From positions 1 to 59,210 of IMG/VR virus record IMGVR_UViG_3300025889_000132: 59,210 nt of DNA; one strand, 5' to 3'. A program made the position numbers and the translations under genes. The notes below the pieces were generated by a model. It was not told the DNA's origin. It saw only the letters and a program-made list of their open reading frames with translations, and made no database searches. This document shows, in pieces, positions 47,267-54,778 of this stretch. The DNA is from a virus. How positions within the stretch are numbered: position 1 is the first letter of the stretch; each line of letters starts with the position of its first letter.

Positions 47267-48568
47267 TTAATAATTAACCTCTTCCCAGTTTAATGCAGTT
47301 AAGACATCAGCTCCTGCACTTTGAGTTGAAACAACAAGGGCAAGAATATTAGAGGTACCGTCAAAAGAATTTCTTTGTAACTGATACTTAAACAAATCAT
47401 TAGTGGAAAGGTCAGTTACGGTCGAGCCTTGGTTTGAACCAATAGAAAACCCATGAACAAGGCTTTGGCCACCACTAATACCGGTTGCCGTTGTGTTGAT
47501 TTCAACTGGTGAATCAGCACCAGCACTTACCCACGTACCACCAGAAATGGTTGTTGCACCGTTGACTAGTTCCCAACGGTAGTTTGCATTATTGGTAATA
47601 CCCAAAACAGAGATACCGTTTAGAACAGCAACAGCATCTGGTGCGGAAGCTTTAAGACGAATGGCAGCTGTTGGATAAAGAGTTCCAGTAGCTGGTAAAT
47701 CGTATGGTTCAGTAATTTCTTGACCTGCAGCACGTCCTTTACCAACTAATTGGTAACCACCTTCTGATAAAACAGTAGAACAAATCTGTTTAAGAGTGCT
47801 GTTTGTTGTAGTGGTATCTAAATTTTCAATCTCATAACGACAAGGCAATGTTGCCGTTGTCATGTAAGTAGAAGTAATGCTGTTCGCATGGTGGAAAGAA
47901 TGACAATGAACAAGTTCACCATCAATTAAAAATCCAGCACGTACAGTACCGACACCAAGCCATTCGAAGTCAAACCACAAGAGTTGTGATTTTGTCATAT
48001 CGAGCGTATAGGCAGATGGCCCGGTGCCATCAAGCTTGTCAATATTCCAATCAGCCTGAGCAACACGGGTGTTCACAACACTGCCGGTATTACTGGAGCG
48101 CTGCACCAGAAAAGGAGTTGCCGTACCGCTTACTTCAACGTAGTAACCGTTATCAGTACCAAAGTACCCAACACGTTGACGCAGGTTTTCTTTGCCACTA
48201 CTCATGACAAAGCTGTTCATGACTTGCAAAGATTTCCCTGGCTGATAAGAGAAAACCCTTGTTGTTTCACGGTAAACTTGTGAACCAGAAGTTGTATCAA
48301 TAGTTAGATCAACCAAGCCTTCATTTGCATTGAAGGTTGCAGTAGAACCAGAGGTAGCCCACTTACCGTTATCCGTATAACGATGAGAAGAATCGAATAA
48401 TGTGAAGGGTTCTGATACTCTTAAGCGACCAAAAGAATCACCTGCCGTTGTTCCAGGCTGAATATAAGTAGACTGACCGCTTACTGTTGTTACCTCGAGT
48501 GGATAACCACTCATGGTTTGTACTTTATTAACAGTAAATACTTGACCTTGATCTATTGCCGTTGGCAT
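47267..48568 (-). CDS. Virion structural protein (FGRLRVSEPF family)
   Basis: 433 aa, ATG 48568. The N-terminal segment GDSFGRLRVSEPFTLFDSSH is characteristic of a family of virion proteins in cyanophages and other aquatic phages; the rest is beta-rich with aromatic and Gly repeats (NSFVMSSGKENLRQRVGYFG). It is long and has few Cys. Likely a major surface or head fibre protein. It is the first structural protein in the minus strand and is followed by the Dps-like gene. Confidence 0.75.
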   Translation of the reverse strand: MPTAIDQGQVFTVNKVQTMSGYPLEVTTVSGQSTYIQPGTTAGDSFGRLRVSEPFTLFDSSHRYTDNGKWATSGSTATFNANEGLVDLTIDTTSGSQVYRETTRVFSYQPGKSLQVMNSFVMSSGKENLRQRVGYFGTDNGYYVEVSGTATPFLVQRSSNTGSVVNTRVAQADWNIDKLDGTGPSAYTLDMTKSQLLWFDFEWLGVGTVRAGFLIDGELVHCHSFHHANSITSTYMTTATLPCRYEIENLDTTTTNSTLKQICSTVLSEGGYQLVGKGRAAGQEITEPYDLPATGTLYPTAAIRLKASAPDAVAVLNGISVLGITNNANYRWELVNGATTISGGTWVSAGADSPVEINTTATGISGGQSLVHGFSIGSNQGSTVTDLSTNDLFKYQLQRNSFDGTSNILALVVSTQSAGADVLTALNWEEVNY

Positions 48569-48596
48569 TTGTTTGCACTAAATGGATAACTCCATT

Positions 48597-48971
48597 TTAG
48601 ATCTTGGGAATGTTGTACCAATCTTTGTAATGAATAAGATGAGCAATATCAAGTACTTTTTGATGACGATCATTTTCTGTTAGTTCACGTTGCTTAACTG
48701 CTTCTTTTAAACAGCAAAAGAATTGGTTTGCATCCAGCTGCCCTTCCACAACAAACTCAGCAATTAGGCTAGAAAATTCAGACGTTAATACACGTTTTTC
48801 TTTTTCAATTTTGTCATAGTCAACATTATTAACTTCTTTTGTTTTGTTCATGGGTTCTTGTGTGTAACGTTCAGGATGATTGCGTTTGTACCATTCTTGC
48901 CAAGCCTTAATTGTTTCGATAGGTTCTCGTGTTGTATCGATGTAAATGTTTTGATCGTCAAGATTGGACAT
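48597..48971 (-). CDS. 124-aa helical protein
   Basis: ATG 48971 or the in-frame ATG 48986 inside the hairpin. KAWQEWYKRNHPERYTQEPM, then long charged helices (EKEKRVLTSEFSSLIAEFVV, KEAVKQRELTENDRHQKV). No family. Its start is overlapped by the terminator-like hairpin at 48973-49001, which may control it. Confidence 0.6.
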   Translation of the reverse strand: MSNLDDQNIYIDTTREPIETIKAWQEWYKRNHPERYTQEPMNKTKEVNNVDYDKIEKEKRVLTSEFSSLIAEFVVEGQLDANQFFCCLKEAVKQRELTENDRHQKVLDIAHLIHYKDWYNIPKI

Positions 48972-48972
48972 T

Positions 48973-49001
48973 AAAAAAGCGTCCATTGGGATGAACGCTT
49001 T
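48973..49001 (-). terminator. Terminator-like hairpin at the start of the 124-aa gene
   Basis: On the minus strand AAAGCGT pairs with ACGCTTT and a TTTTTT run is followed at once by AATG, the start at 48971. The other in-frame ATG (48986) lies in the loop. Confidence 0.75.
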
Positions 49002-49026
49002 AATACTAAACAAATTTAAAGAGAAA

Positions 49027-49344
49027 TCAAGAGGTGAACTCGTGTGTTTGTTGTAGTTGCAACTCTCGAAGCTCACCGTTTTGCAGGCGGATGACAGCGT
49101 CCAGCATGTCAAAGAATTTATTTCGCATGATAGGACCTGCTTCCTTTATGCAAAACTCCTGCCAAAGGCCGGTGTAGACACCGTTGGTGCGACCAGAACA
49201 ATGGTAGAGATGTTCCATGAAGAGAGCTTTCTTCTCTTCTTCTTTGACATTCCAGTTAAGGAGTTGTTCTTTGAGCCAAGGAGTATCAAAAGCTCCTGTT
49301 GTATTCAGACGTACAGCAAGGTCGTCTTGTGCCTGGGTTGTCAT
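49027..49344 (-). CDS. 105-aa unrecognised protein
   Basis: ATG 49344, overlapping the previous stop. Helical, with DTPWLKEQLLNWNVKEEEKK, HLYHCSGRTNGVYTGLWQEF and MRNKFFDMLDAVIRLQNG. Two Cys. The GRTNGVYTGLW segment is distinctive but I cannot place it. Compact arrangement suggests an early or middle operon with the following genes. Confidence 0.6.
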   Translation of the reverse strand: MTTQAQDDLAVRLNTTGAFDTPWLKEQLLNWNVKEEEKKALFMEHLYHCSGRTNGVYTGLWQEFCIKEAGPIMRNKFFDMLDAVIRLQNGELRELQLQQTHEFTS

Positions 49345-49541
49345 TAGTCTTTTAGATCGACATTGAGTACGGTAGAAGAGATACTATCAACGCCTGGACC
49401 GATATCCCACAGTAATTCATGGATATCATCCTGGATGGCATCCGCAACTTGTTCTGGCGTTTTGCCATTAAAAGAGTCGTACTCTAGTTCAATATCAACC
49501 GAGAAGCTTAATGACAGGATTGGCACGGAAGGAGCTTTCAT
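49344..49541 (-). CDS. 65-aa unrecognised protein
   Basis: ATG 49541, overlapping the next ATG. N-terminal beta strand (SVPILSLSFSVDIELEYDSF), then an acidic helix (TPEQVADAIQDDIHELLWDI). This alpha/beta mini-domain is unfamiliar. Coupled by overlap to the 105-aa gene. Confidence 0.6.
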   Translation of the reverse strand: MKAPSVPILSLSFSVDIELEYDSFNGKTPEQVADAIQDDIHELLWDIGPGVDSISSTVLNVDLKD

Positions 49542-49566
49542 TCCTATAAATAAATGCCTTCTTACT

Positions 49567-49821
49567 TTACAGCAAACGCTCTAAAGAAGCAGCTTGATGT
49601 GTTTGGTAGTAACCAAGACGTTCTTGAATGACGTTGTAGTAGTTAATGCAGGAATCAACAAGTTCTTCTGCAGACATTTGACTGGCCAGATGTTCATTGG
49701 CCAGCATGCCAGCAGCGAGGGTAACAACACCCCACTCCATTTTGTTTCCAATTAAAGCAGATAAGGGAGTTCCATCACTGGTAAAGCCAGCAATCATTTT
49801 ATTAAGCGCTGGATCAGCCAT
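49567..49821 (-). CDS. 84-aa unrecognised protein
   Basis: ATG 49821. MADPALNKMIAGFTSDGTPL then NKMEWGVVTLAAGMLANEHL and a helical C-terminus. One hydrophobic segment (WGVVTLAAGMLA) is too short and polar-flanked for certain membrane insertion. No family. Confidence 0.55.
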   Translation of the reverse strand: MADPALNKMIAGFTSDGTPLSALIGNKMEWGVVTLAAGMLANEHLASQMSAEELVDSCINYYNVIQERLGYYQTHQAASLERLL

Positions 49822-49837
49822 GGAACCCCCAGTAGTT

Positions 49838-50194
49838 TTATTTGGAAGACAGTTTGTCTTCTTTAATCATAAAGTACCAATAAGCATGAGAAGCATTCTG
49901 GTGAAAACGCTTAGCTTTGTATAGGCTAATTGCCTGATGATTTAGAAAAGCAATTTTCCTTGCACCTTCATCATCAGTACAACCTTTGTTATCGAGACAC
50001 AGATCATGTTCGATACGGTTGCGCTCAAGTTGAAGGGTGCAATCATCAGCGGCATGCTGGTGTGTGGCACGCCGAACGAATGCATCTTCTACATCTAAGG
50101 GAGGTTCAATCTTCCCGAAGAAGTGTGCCGCAATGTTCGGATGCTTCCAGCTCCACTTCGAGTCCCACGTCGGGTTGAACTTGTTGTCTTCCAA
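49838..50194 (-). CDS. 118-aa unrecognised protein overlapping the Gp157-like gene
   Basis: The start is uncertain: the frame is open to 50287 but its first ~30 codons look like the shadow of the Gp157-like gene. TTG 50194 (LEDNKFNPTWDSKWSWKHPN) is the best candidate. Body: AFVRRATHQHAADDC, three to four Cys and a His-rich stretch, then FHQNASHAYWYFMIKEDK. It overlaps the upstream gene by 89 bases. No family; possible metal binding through Cys/His. Confidence 0.5.
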   Translation of the reverse strand: MEDNKFNPTWDSKWSWKHPNIAAHFFGKIEPPLDVEDAFVRRATHQHAADDCTLQLERNRIEHDLCLDNKGCTDDEGARKIAFLNHQAISLYKAKRFHQNASHAYWYFMIKEDKLSSK

Positions 50195-50831
50195 AGATTC
50201 GTTTTGTTCGAATGGAGTATTCTTGTTGGACTTTGACACCTGGTGGTAACTCTTGACCGGCCTGGAAAGCTGTGCGGATTGCATCAAGATTAGGAAGAAT
50301 TTGAGTGGATGTTTTAGGTTCGTCCTTTTCGCTTAGGATTTCACCTTGCATTGAACATACCACGGTCTTCTTATAAGACGTGACTTTTTGTTCAACGCAG
50401 AATTGATTGCGTTCGTCAGCGCTCCAACAGTCAACATCAGTTGATATTTCAACTGTTAAATCTTTCTTTTTAGATAGTGTGAACTGGTAGTTACGACCCA
50501 CAATCTTGTTGTCATCAATTGGCGCAGATCTCCTTAGCCAGTTGATCAGCCCCTTGAGTTGCCGCAGTTGGGATTCGTGATGACGTTTTGCCTTCTGAAT
50601 AAGATCCGACTCTTTCTTAATGCGCTCCAAGGCATCTTCATGGGACGACATGCGGTAGTAAATGCCATCGATTTTTTCTGACCGAAGGCCCATACAGGCT
50701 TCCAGTTCAGCTTTTGCCACTTCCTGGGATTCAGAAGTAAGGAGAGGAAGAGAGCGTTCCAGGGCACCATAGTGCTCGTACAGCTCGAGGATGTTTAGTT
50801 CCTGGAGTTTAACCTGAGTTACTTGTTCCAT
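50106..50831 (-). CDS. Gp157-like phage protein
   Basis: 241 aa, ATG 50831. N-terminal helical region (ELYEHYGALERSLPLLTSES, EVAKAELEACMGLRSEKIDG) and MSSHEDALERIKKESDLIQK, then KGLINWLRRS: the order and spacing of the Siphovirus Gp157 family, a replication/resistance-related protein of unknown mechanism. The region LPPGVKVQQEYSIRTKR is a natural family end; the last ~28 residues (FGRQQVQPDVGLEVELEASE) may be read-through into the overlapping gene. Confidence 0.8.
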   Translation of the reverse strand: MEQVTQVKLQELNILELYEHYGALERSLPLLTSESQEVAKAELEACMGLRSEKIDGIYYRMSSHEDALERIKKESDLIQKAKRHHESQLRQLKGLINWLRRSAPIDDNKIVGRNYQFTLSKKKDLTVEISTDVDCWSADERNQFCVEQKVTSYKKTVVCSMQGEILSEKDEPKTSTQILPNLDAIRTAFQAGQELPPGVKVQQEYSIRTKRIFGRQQVQPDVGLEVELEASEHCGTLLRED

Positions 50832-50834
50832 GGT

Positions 50835-50942
50835 TCAAAAGGTTTGGAATTGGGATTGGATTTTGTTGATCATGTAGGTCAGCATTGCAGCTGCTGCAGC
50901 CCAGAGCAGATCAGTGACGAGAGGCAGAATGGCGTCAAGCAT
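50835..50942 (-). CDS. 35-aa membrane peptide
   Basis: ATG 50942 to TGA at 50835. One hydrophobic helix (LPLVTDLLWAAAAAMLTYMI) and a polar tail (NKIQSQFQTF). It starts inside the 3' end of the SWIM-like gene. No family; it joins other short membrane peptides in this compact block and may affect the host envelope. Confidence 0.6.
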   Translation of the reverse strand: MLDAILPLVTDLLWAAAAAMLTYMINKIQSQFQTF

Positions 50943-51900
50943 TGGTTGAAACGAGTTGGTTGTTTTTGACAAATGGTTTGAGTTGCTCGAGATACTTACC
51001 AGGAACAGGTAGGTAATCGGCTTCCATCATGTTGTTGAACAAAGTCCAAGCATCATGTTGGGTAAAGGTTTTGCCACGGCCATAGAGCCTCCAGTGTGTG
51101 GCTGGAGCTTGAGCACCTGACTTGGTGTGGAGTAGTACAAAGTTTCCATCTGAGTTTCCATCAGATGGAGGTGCGTACCACCATGCAACAACGTTGCTGG
51201 GCTGACCATTGCGTGCGTTGTTACGAACTTGGGTCAGCTGGCCAAGGTGCTGGATCCAGCGTCTGTGCCATCTGAGATGGATGCAATCTGGTTTAAAGCC
51301 TGGTATTTCTTTCTCGAATAGAGAAAGATGACGGAACTGAGATTGAAAGGACCCACATGAGCAGTAAGGTTCGCTACGCATGGGTTGGGATTTGGGTTGA
51401 TCATCCAGTTCACCATCCAGAGAAATGGGCCGATCCTGAAGCCGAATCCCGTTCGGCGCAACCAAATGTCCAATGTCGGTTTGGTCGGATTGGATGAGTG
51501 CGAGGAGTTCTTCTTCGTGTTGAATGCGAGTGAATTTGTCGGCAAGGAGAGTTTGTAGCTGGGCATTGCGTGAAAGGTGACCAAGAGCGTGAGCGTGGTG
51601 CCAGCCTTTGAACATGACGTACATTTCATTACGCCATGGTGATGGACCTCTGTAGTTAGGACCAAGGTAAGAGAAGAAGTCCTTCAGCCTGGATCTGAAA
51701 TCCAGGTAGGCATTGACAACTAATTGCCTCTCGTAAGTTTCATGTGAACCATCAATACGAGCCACGATGCAGTGATCATTTCGCAGATAAATAGAGGCGA
51801 CTTCACCTTCTTCAAAATCAGGGAAAGCACGCCTGAGATTTGTCTGCGTGTAGATGAGCGACTGCGCCCCATTTAATGGTGTGTAGGTTTGAGTGGACAT
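50935..51900 (-). CDS. 321-aa protein with a SWIM-like zinc motif
   Basis: ATG 51900; the frame is open further upstream to 52011 but ATG 51900 fits better with the next small gene. The N-terminal ~160 residues are mixed alpha/beta with MYVMFKGWHHAHALGHLSRN. Residues 179-208 read YCSCGSFQSQF ... KPDCIHLRWH, giving Cys180-x-Cys182-x23-Cys206-x-His208, the SWIM zinc signature. SWIM domains bind DNA or protein. The C-terminal half has GDGxxDGNFVLLHTKSG and GRGKTFTQHDAWT. Adjacent replication genes suggest a DNA-related role. Confidence 0.65.
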   Translation of the reverse strand: MSTQTYTPLNGAQSLIYTQTNLRRAFPDFEEGEVASIYLRNDHCIVARIDGSHETYERQLVVNAYLDFRSRLKDFFSYLGPNYRGPSPWRNEMYVMFKGWHHAHALGHLSRNAQLQTLLADKFTRIQHEEELLALIQSDQTDIGHLVAPNGIRLQDRPISLDGELDDQPKSQPMRSEPYCSCGSFQSQFRHLSLFEKEIPGFKPDCIHLRWHRRWIQHLGQLTQVRNNARNGQPSNVVAWWYAPPSDGNSDGNFVLLHTKSGAQAPATHWRLYGRGKTFTQHDAWTLFNNMMEADYLPVPGKYLEQLKPFVKNNQLVSTNA

Positions 51901-51925
51901 GACATGGTGTGGATTGGTTTGGAAT

Positions 51926-52108
51926 TCAGGAGTGAGAAGACTCACTGTCCTGTGGAGTGGACTCGTTGTAAGCGAGCTTGCCCATACGATAGGCAAACAA
52001 GCCGACAGCACCCCAGACTACCGGATTACCGATACAAAAAGCAACGGCACCTGCAGTCAAGGCAGAGATGCTGCCGACCTTGATGGCTTGTTTGGTGTTG
52101 TTTTTCAT
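51926..52108 (-). CDS. 60-aa small membrane protein
   Basis: ATG 52108. One long hydrophobic segment (VGSISALTAGAVAFCIGNPV then VWGAVGLFAYRMG), basic N-terminus (KNNTKQAIK) and acidic, Ser-rich C-terminus. The two halves could form a hairpin of two helices. It is first in a minus block, divergent from the + gene at 52192. No family. Confidence 0.6.
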   Translation of the reverse strand: MKNNTKQAIKVGSISALTAGAVAFCIGNPVVWGAVGLFAYRMGKLAYNESTPQDSESSHS

Positions 52109-52191
52109 GGTGTTGTTTGTTAACAGAAACAGTAAATTGTTTAAACTGTTACTAACAGAAGTAAAATAATGACTAACAATTAAATAAACAA

Positions 52192-52452
52192 ATGGAAGAA
52201 ATTAAGTACGTGTCTTTGTCTGAATTCCAGGTAGAACCAACTCTTGATGATAAGTTCTGGGAGGAAAAAATCAAACGACACGTACAAGAATGTACTTCCT
52301 TATCTGAAGTAAAAGAGGTAGCAACCCTCTTGGCGAGGATTGCTACCCAAAGACAAGGAGTTATAAGAGGATTGGTTCAAGACATGTTCATCTTTAACAA
52401 TAAAGTTGTTGATGAACAAGACATTGCCAATCCTGATGTGGGATCAAAGTGA
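52192..52452 (+). CDS. 86-aa helical protein
   Basis: ATG 52192. YVSLSEFQVEPTLDDKFWEE then KIKRHVQECTSLSEVKEVAT and ATQRQGVIRGLVQDMFIFNN, a small helical domain. It is alone on the + strand in a minus block and overlaps the next minus gene by 9 bases at the 3' ends. No family. Confidence 0.6.
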   Translation: MEEIKYVSLSEFQVEPTLDDKFWEEKIKRHVQECTSLSEVKEVATLLARIATQRQGVIRGLVQDMFIFNNKVVDEQDIANPDVGSK

Positions 52453-53454
52453 GGCGTCTTCGCCAGTGGGATTGTTCTCAGGGATGTTGGCACTAGGAAG
52501 TGCAGCTTGATCCTGGAACCCAGCTGGCTTGAGGCTAACGCCATCAGCTAAACCATAAGCACCTTTGAGTTTGGCAGCATCTTGGTTGCTGTGAACATTG
52601 ATGTAATCCTGGTAGAACGGATCGTCTTGAATATCCCAAATCTTCTGCCAATCCTCATTGGGAATGGTTAATAGATCAAGGGAAGTAAAGGCTTCTTCTT
52701 TTGTTGCGTAGCTGGGACGAACAAAGTTATCAATACAAACCACAGTGACATTGTTATCACCACGATTGCCAATCTCAAGTGTTGGCCTAAAGACCCGTGT
52801 TGCAGAAACACGTGGGTCAAACTTCATTGCACCCATACCAAGCTGCATGCTCAGACACTTGTCCATCTCCTTGTTGAATTCTTGGAGATTATTATTCAGC
52901 TCAACACTAACGAGACCTTTTGTTGTTAGAACAATGGGCCTTTCGTGTGCAGGTTTGTAGTCTTTTGTAAGAATAAAAACAAGGTATTTGGTTCGGGTAT
53001 TAAGTTCACGATTTTTCTTACGGCCTTCTGCAACTTCAAGTTTGTCTAATTCAAACCGACGCTTGAGTTCTTCATTATTGAAGTCACCCAAGATGCGTTG
53101 CTTGGTATCAGGACCTTCTTCCACAATCAAGATTCCAGATTGCAGAACGAAACACAAATTAGGATTGGTAAAGAAGTGACCTTGATCACGAGCACCAGTA
53201 CGGAAGCGGTGAGTGTGGTTCCATAAAACAGTACCTTCATCAAAGTCATCTTCAGTGGCAGTCCAGTTACAGGTTGCCAGTGTGTCTTGCTTGACAAAGA
53301 ATCCAGCCTCATTACCAACGAGAGGCTGAAGAGTTCCCAATGGATGCATGCCTACCATGTATTCAGGCTGCTTGAACATCAGGAAAGAATCTGCGGAGCG
53401 AGTTGCAATGGCAGAGCTGGATTGTTTAGCGAGAGATTGTGCTTTGGTTGGCAT
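52444..53454 (-). CDS. 336-aa DUF5895-like protein
   Basis: ATG 53454. The N-terminal part (MFKQPEYMVGMHPLGTLQPL, VGNEAGFFVKQD) and later YLVFILTKDYKPAHERPIV are characteristic, as far as I can judge, of a protein family found in cyanobacteria and cyanophages (DUF5895). The C-terminal third is polar, Asp/Asn-rich. It lies downstream of the SSB-like and polymerase genes and shares a leader element with the SSB-like gene, so a replication role is plausible. Confidence 0.65.
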   Translation of the reverse strand: MPTKAQSLAKQSSSAIATRSADSFLMFKQPEYMVGMHPLGTLQPLVGNEAGFFVKQDTLATCNWTATEDDFDEGTVLWNHTHRFRTGARDQGHFFTNPNLCFVLQSGILIVEEGPDTKQRILGDFNNEELKRRFELDKLEVAEGRKKNRELNTRTKYLVFILTKDYKPAHERPIVLTTKGLVSVELNNNLQEFNKEMDKCLSMQLGMGAMKFDPRVSATRVFRPTLEIGNRGDNNVTVVCIDNFVRPSYATKEEAFTSLDLLTIPNEDWQKIWDIQDDPFYQDYINVHSNQDAAKLKGAYGLADGVSLKPAGFQDQAALPSANIPENNPTGEDASL

Positions 53455-53484
53455 GACAAGATGCGATGTGTTTGGCAGAGGATG

Positions 53485-53507
53485 CTTTTAACGTCATCCC
53501 AGGACGA
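53485..53507 (-). promoter_or_regulatory. Leader element shared with 54749-54774
   Basis: On the minus strand TCGTCCTGGGATGACGTT continues into AAAAG, about 30 bases before ATG 53454. The same sequence with two extra bases precedes the SSB-like gene. Possibly a protein-binding site in the mRNA leader. Confidence 0.6.
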
Positions 53508-53515
53508 TTTTACGC

Positions 53516-53611
53516 TCAACCGCCAGCGGCAAACGTAAATAAAAGAATGACTGACATCAGCATTCCTGGTAGTAAAAGCAGGATTAATAACTGCAGTTGA
53601 TCAACAGTCAT
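53516..53611 (-). CDS. 31-aa membrane peptide
   Basis: ATG 53611 overlaps the previous gene's stop; TGA at 53516. Leu-rich helix (QLLILLLLPGMLMSVILLFT) with almost no polar residues. Codon overlap and a good coupling position support it. It could be a holin-like or host membrane-perturbing peptide. Confidence 0.5.
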   Translation of the reverse strand: MTVDQLQLLILLLLPGMLMSVILLFTFAAGG

Positions 53612-53855
53612 TCTTTCCTAAGGCTTTGTTGATAATCTCAGTACTCATTTGAGACAGCCTTAAGTACTCATTTGAGACTTCCTTCATGGCTGCAGCGATA
53701 GAACCTTCGCTATGACCACAGCCCTGGAGGAACTTGGCAAAATGACAAACAATTTTGTCTGTAAAAGCCTCCTGGAATTCCATCGTGTAATCAACAGAGT
53801 CATCTTTCAGATTGAAAGTGAACTTGTTGTGGTTGCCTTCAAATGTATCTTTCAT
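53601..53855 (-). CDS. 84-aa unrecognised protein
   Basis: ATG 53855, overlapping the SSB-like stop as ATGA. MKDTFEGNHNKFTFNLKDDS then a helical region (DKIVCHFAKFLQGCGHSEGS) with three Cys and one Cys-His pair. No family. Coupling to the SSB-like protein suggests function in replication or recombination. Confidence 0.6.
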   Translation of the reverse strand: MKDTFEGNHNKFTFNLKDDSVDYTMEFQEAFTDKIVCHFAKFLQGCGHSEGSIAAAMKEVSNEYLRLSQMSTEIINKALGKNDC

Positions 53856-54724
53856 CAGAAAGGAGCATCTTCCAGTTCAGGGGGCTGACCATACTGACCA
53901 GGAAGATCAGGCAGACCAGTGTTTAAGTTCCAAGGATCAGGAGCTTTGTCGGCTTCTTCTTGGGTGTTCTCTTCTGCCTGGGTATCAGGAGTTGTTTTAC
54001 CTCCCCAAAGAGATACAACATTGGCTTCATTAGCCACATTGGTTTGAGGTTTGATTTCCTCTTTACCTTCTGTTTTAACCTGGGAGTTAAAGCCCAAGAG
54101 CATGTTGTCAACACGGATCTTGGTTTGGGTTTTAGTTTCACCAGTCTTTTGATCTTTCCAGCTGTCGGTCACAATGGGACCTTCAATGGAAAGGCTGGTG
54201 CCTTTACCTGTGTTGTTCAGAATCATCTCAGGGTAATTAGGCCCTGGATATTTCTGAGTGCTGTCATACATGGCATAGAAGTTAAAGATGTCTGCTTTGT
54301 TTTTACCAGTAGAAACGGTAAAGCTTTGGTTGCAGATCATCAAACCACTGTCAAGTGTTTTGAATGCCCTGGAATCATTGGCATCAACTGGCCTAAAGCA
54401 CCTGCCATCCAGATGAACAAAGTTCAAGATGGGAAACTCATCTGTGACCTTGTGAATGACAGTGCGCTTGTTGGAATGGAGTGAGTACTCCCGAGTTGTT
54501 GCATCATGACGCAGCTGCGCTTGGTGCACAAAGAGGAGACTGTTGGCTTTGAATCGTGCAAACCGTTCGCATAACCGACCATAGACATTGATTTCGATGG
54601 GGGTTGGTGCTTTGTTTCCTACGGGAGGAATCAAAGCTTTGGCACGGAGTGCTGTTTGTGTGCTCGAGATGTAGATCTCTCGAGGTTCTTCTGACAACTG
54701 AAGACAGATGTCTGCAAAATTCAT
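53855..54724 (-). CDS. SSB-like single-stranded DNA-binding protein
   Basis: 289 aa, ATG 54724. A beta-rich body with IEINVYGRLCERFARFKANS and DGRCFRPVDANDSRAFKTLD, followed by a long acidic Gln/Asn/Thr linker and the C-terminus GQPPELEDAPF. The acidic tail ending in a hydrophobic Phe is the hallmark of bacterial and phage SSBs that recruit partner proteins. Position between the polymerase and accessory genes supports it. No OB-fold motif can be proved by eye. Confidence 0.7.
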   Translation of the reverse strand: MNFADICLQLSEEPREIYISSTQTALRAKALIPPVGNKAPTPIEINVYGRLCERFARFKANSLLFVHQAQLRHDATTREYSLHSNKRTVIHKVTDEFPILNFVHLDGRCFRPVDANDSRAFKTLDSGLMICNQSFTVSTGKNKADIFNFYAMYDSTQKYPGPNYPEMILNNTGKGTSLSIEGPIVTDSWKDQKTGETKTQTKIRVDNMLLGFNSQVKTEGKEEIKPQTNVANEANVVSLWGGKTTPDTQAEENTQEEADKAPDPWNLNTGLPDLPGQYGQPPELEDAPF

Positions 54725-54748
54725 GGGAATGGAAGAGAAAGGTTCGGT

Positions 54749-54774
54749 CTTTTAACGTCATCCCTACAGGACGA
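54749..54774 (-). promoter_or_regulatory. Leader element upstream of the SSB-like gene
   Basis: On the minus strand TCGTCCTGTAGGGATGACG continues into TTAAAAG, 24 bases before ATG 54724. See the second copy at 53485-53507. T4 SSB (gp32) binds its own leader, so autoregulation is conceivable. Confidence 0.6.
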
Positions 54775-54778
54775 AAGG

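Noticed and set aside
51926-52192. Divergent AACAGT/ACTGTT repeats as a named operator
   Set aside because: The repeats are short and irregular in an AT-rich gap; no repressor can be tied to them.
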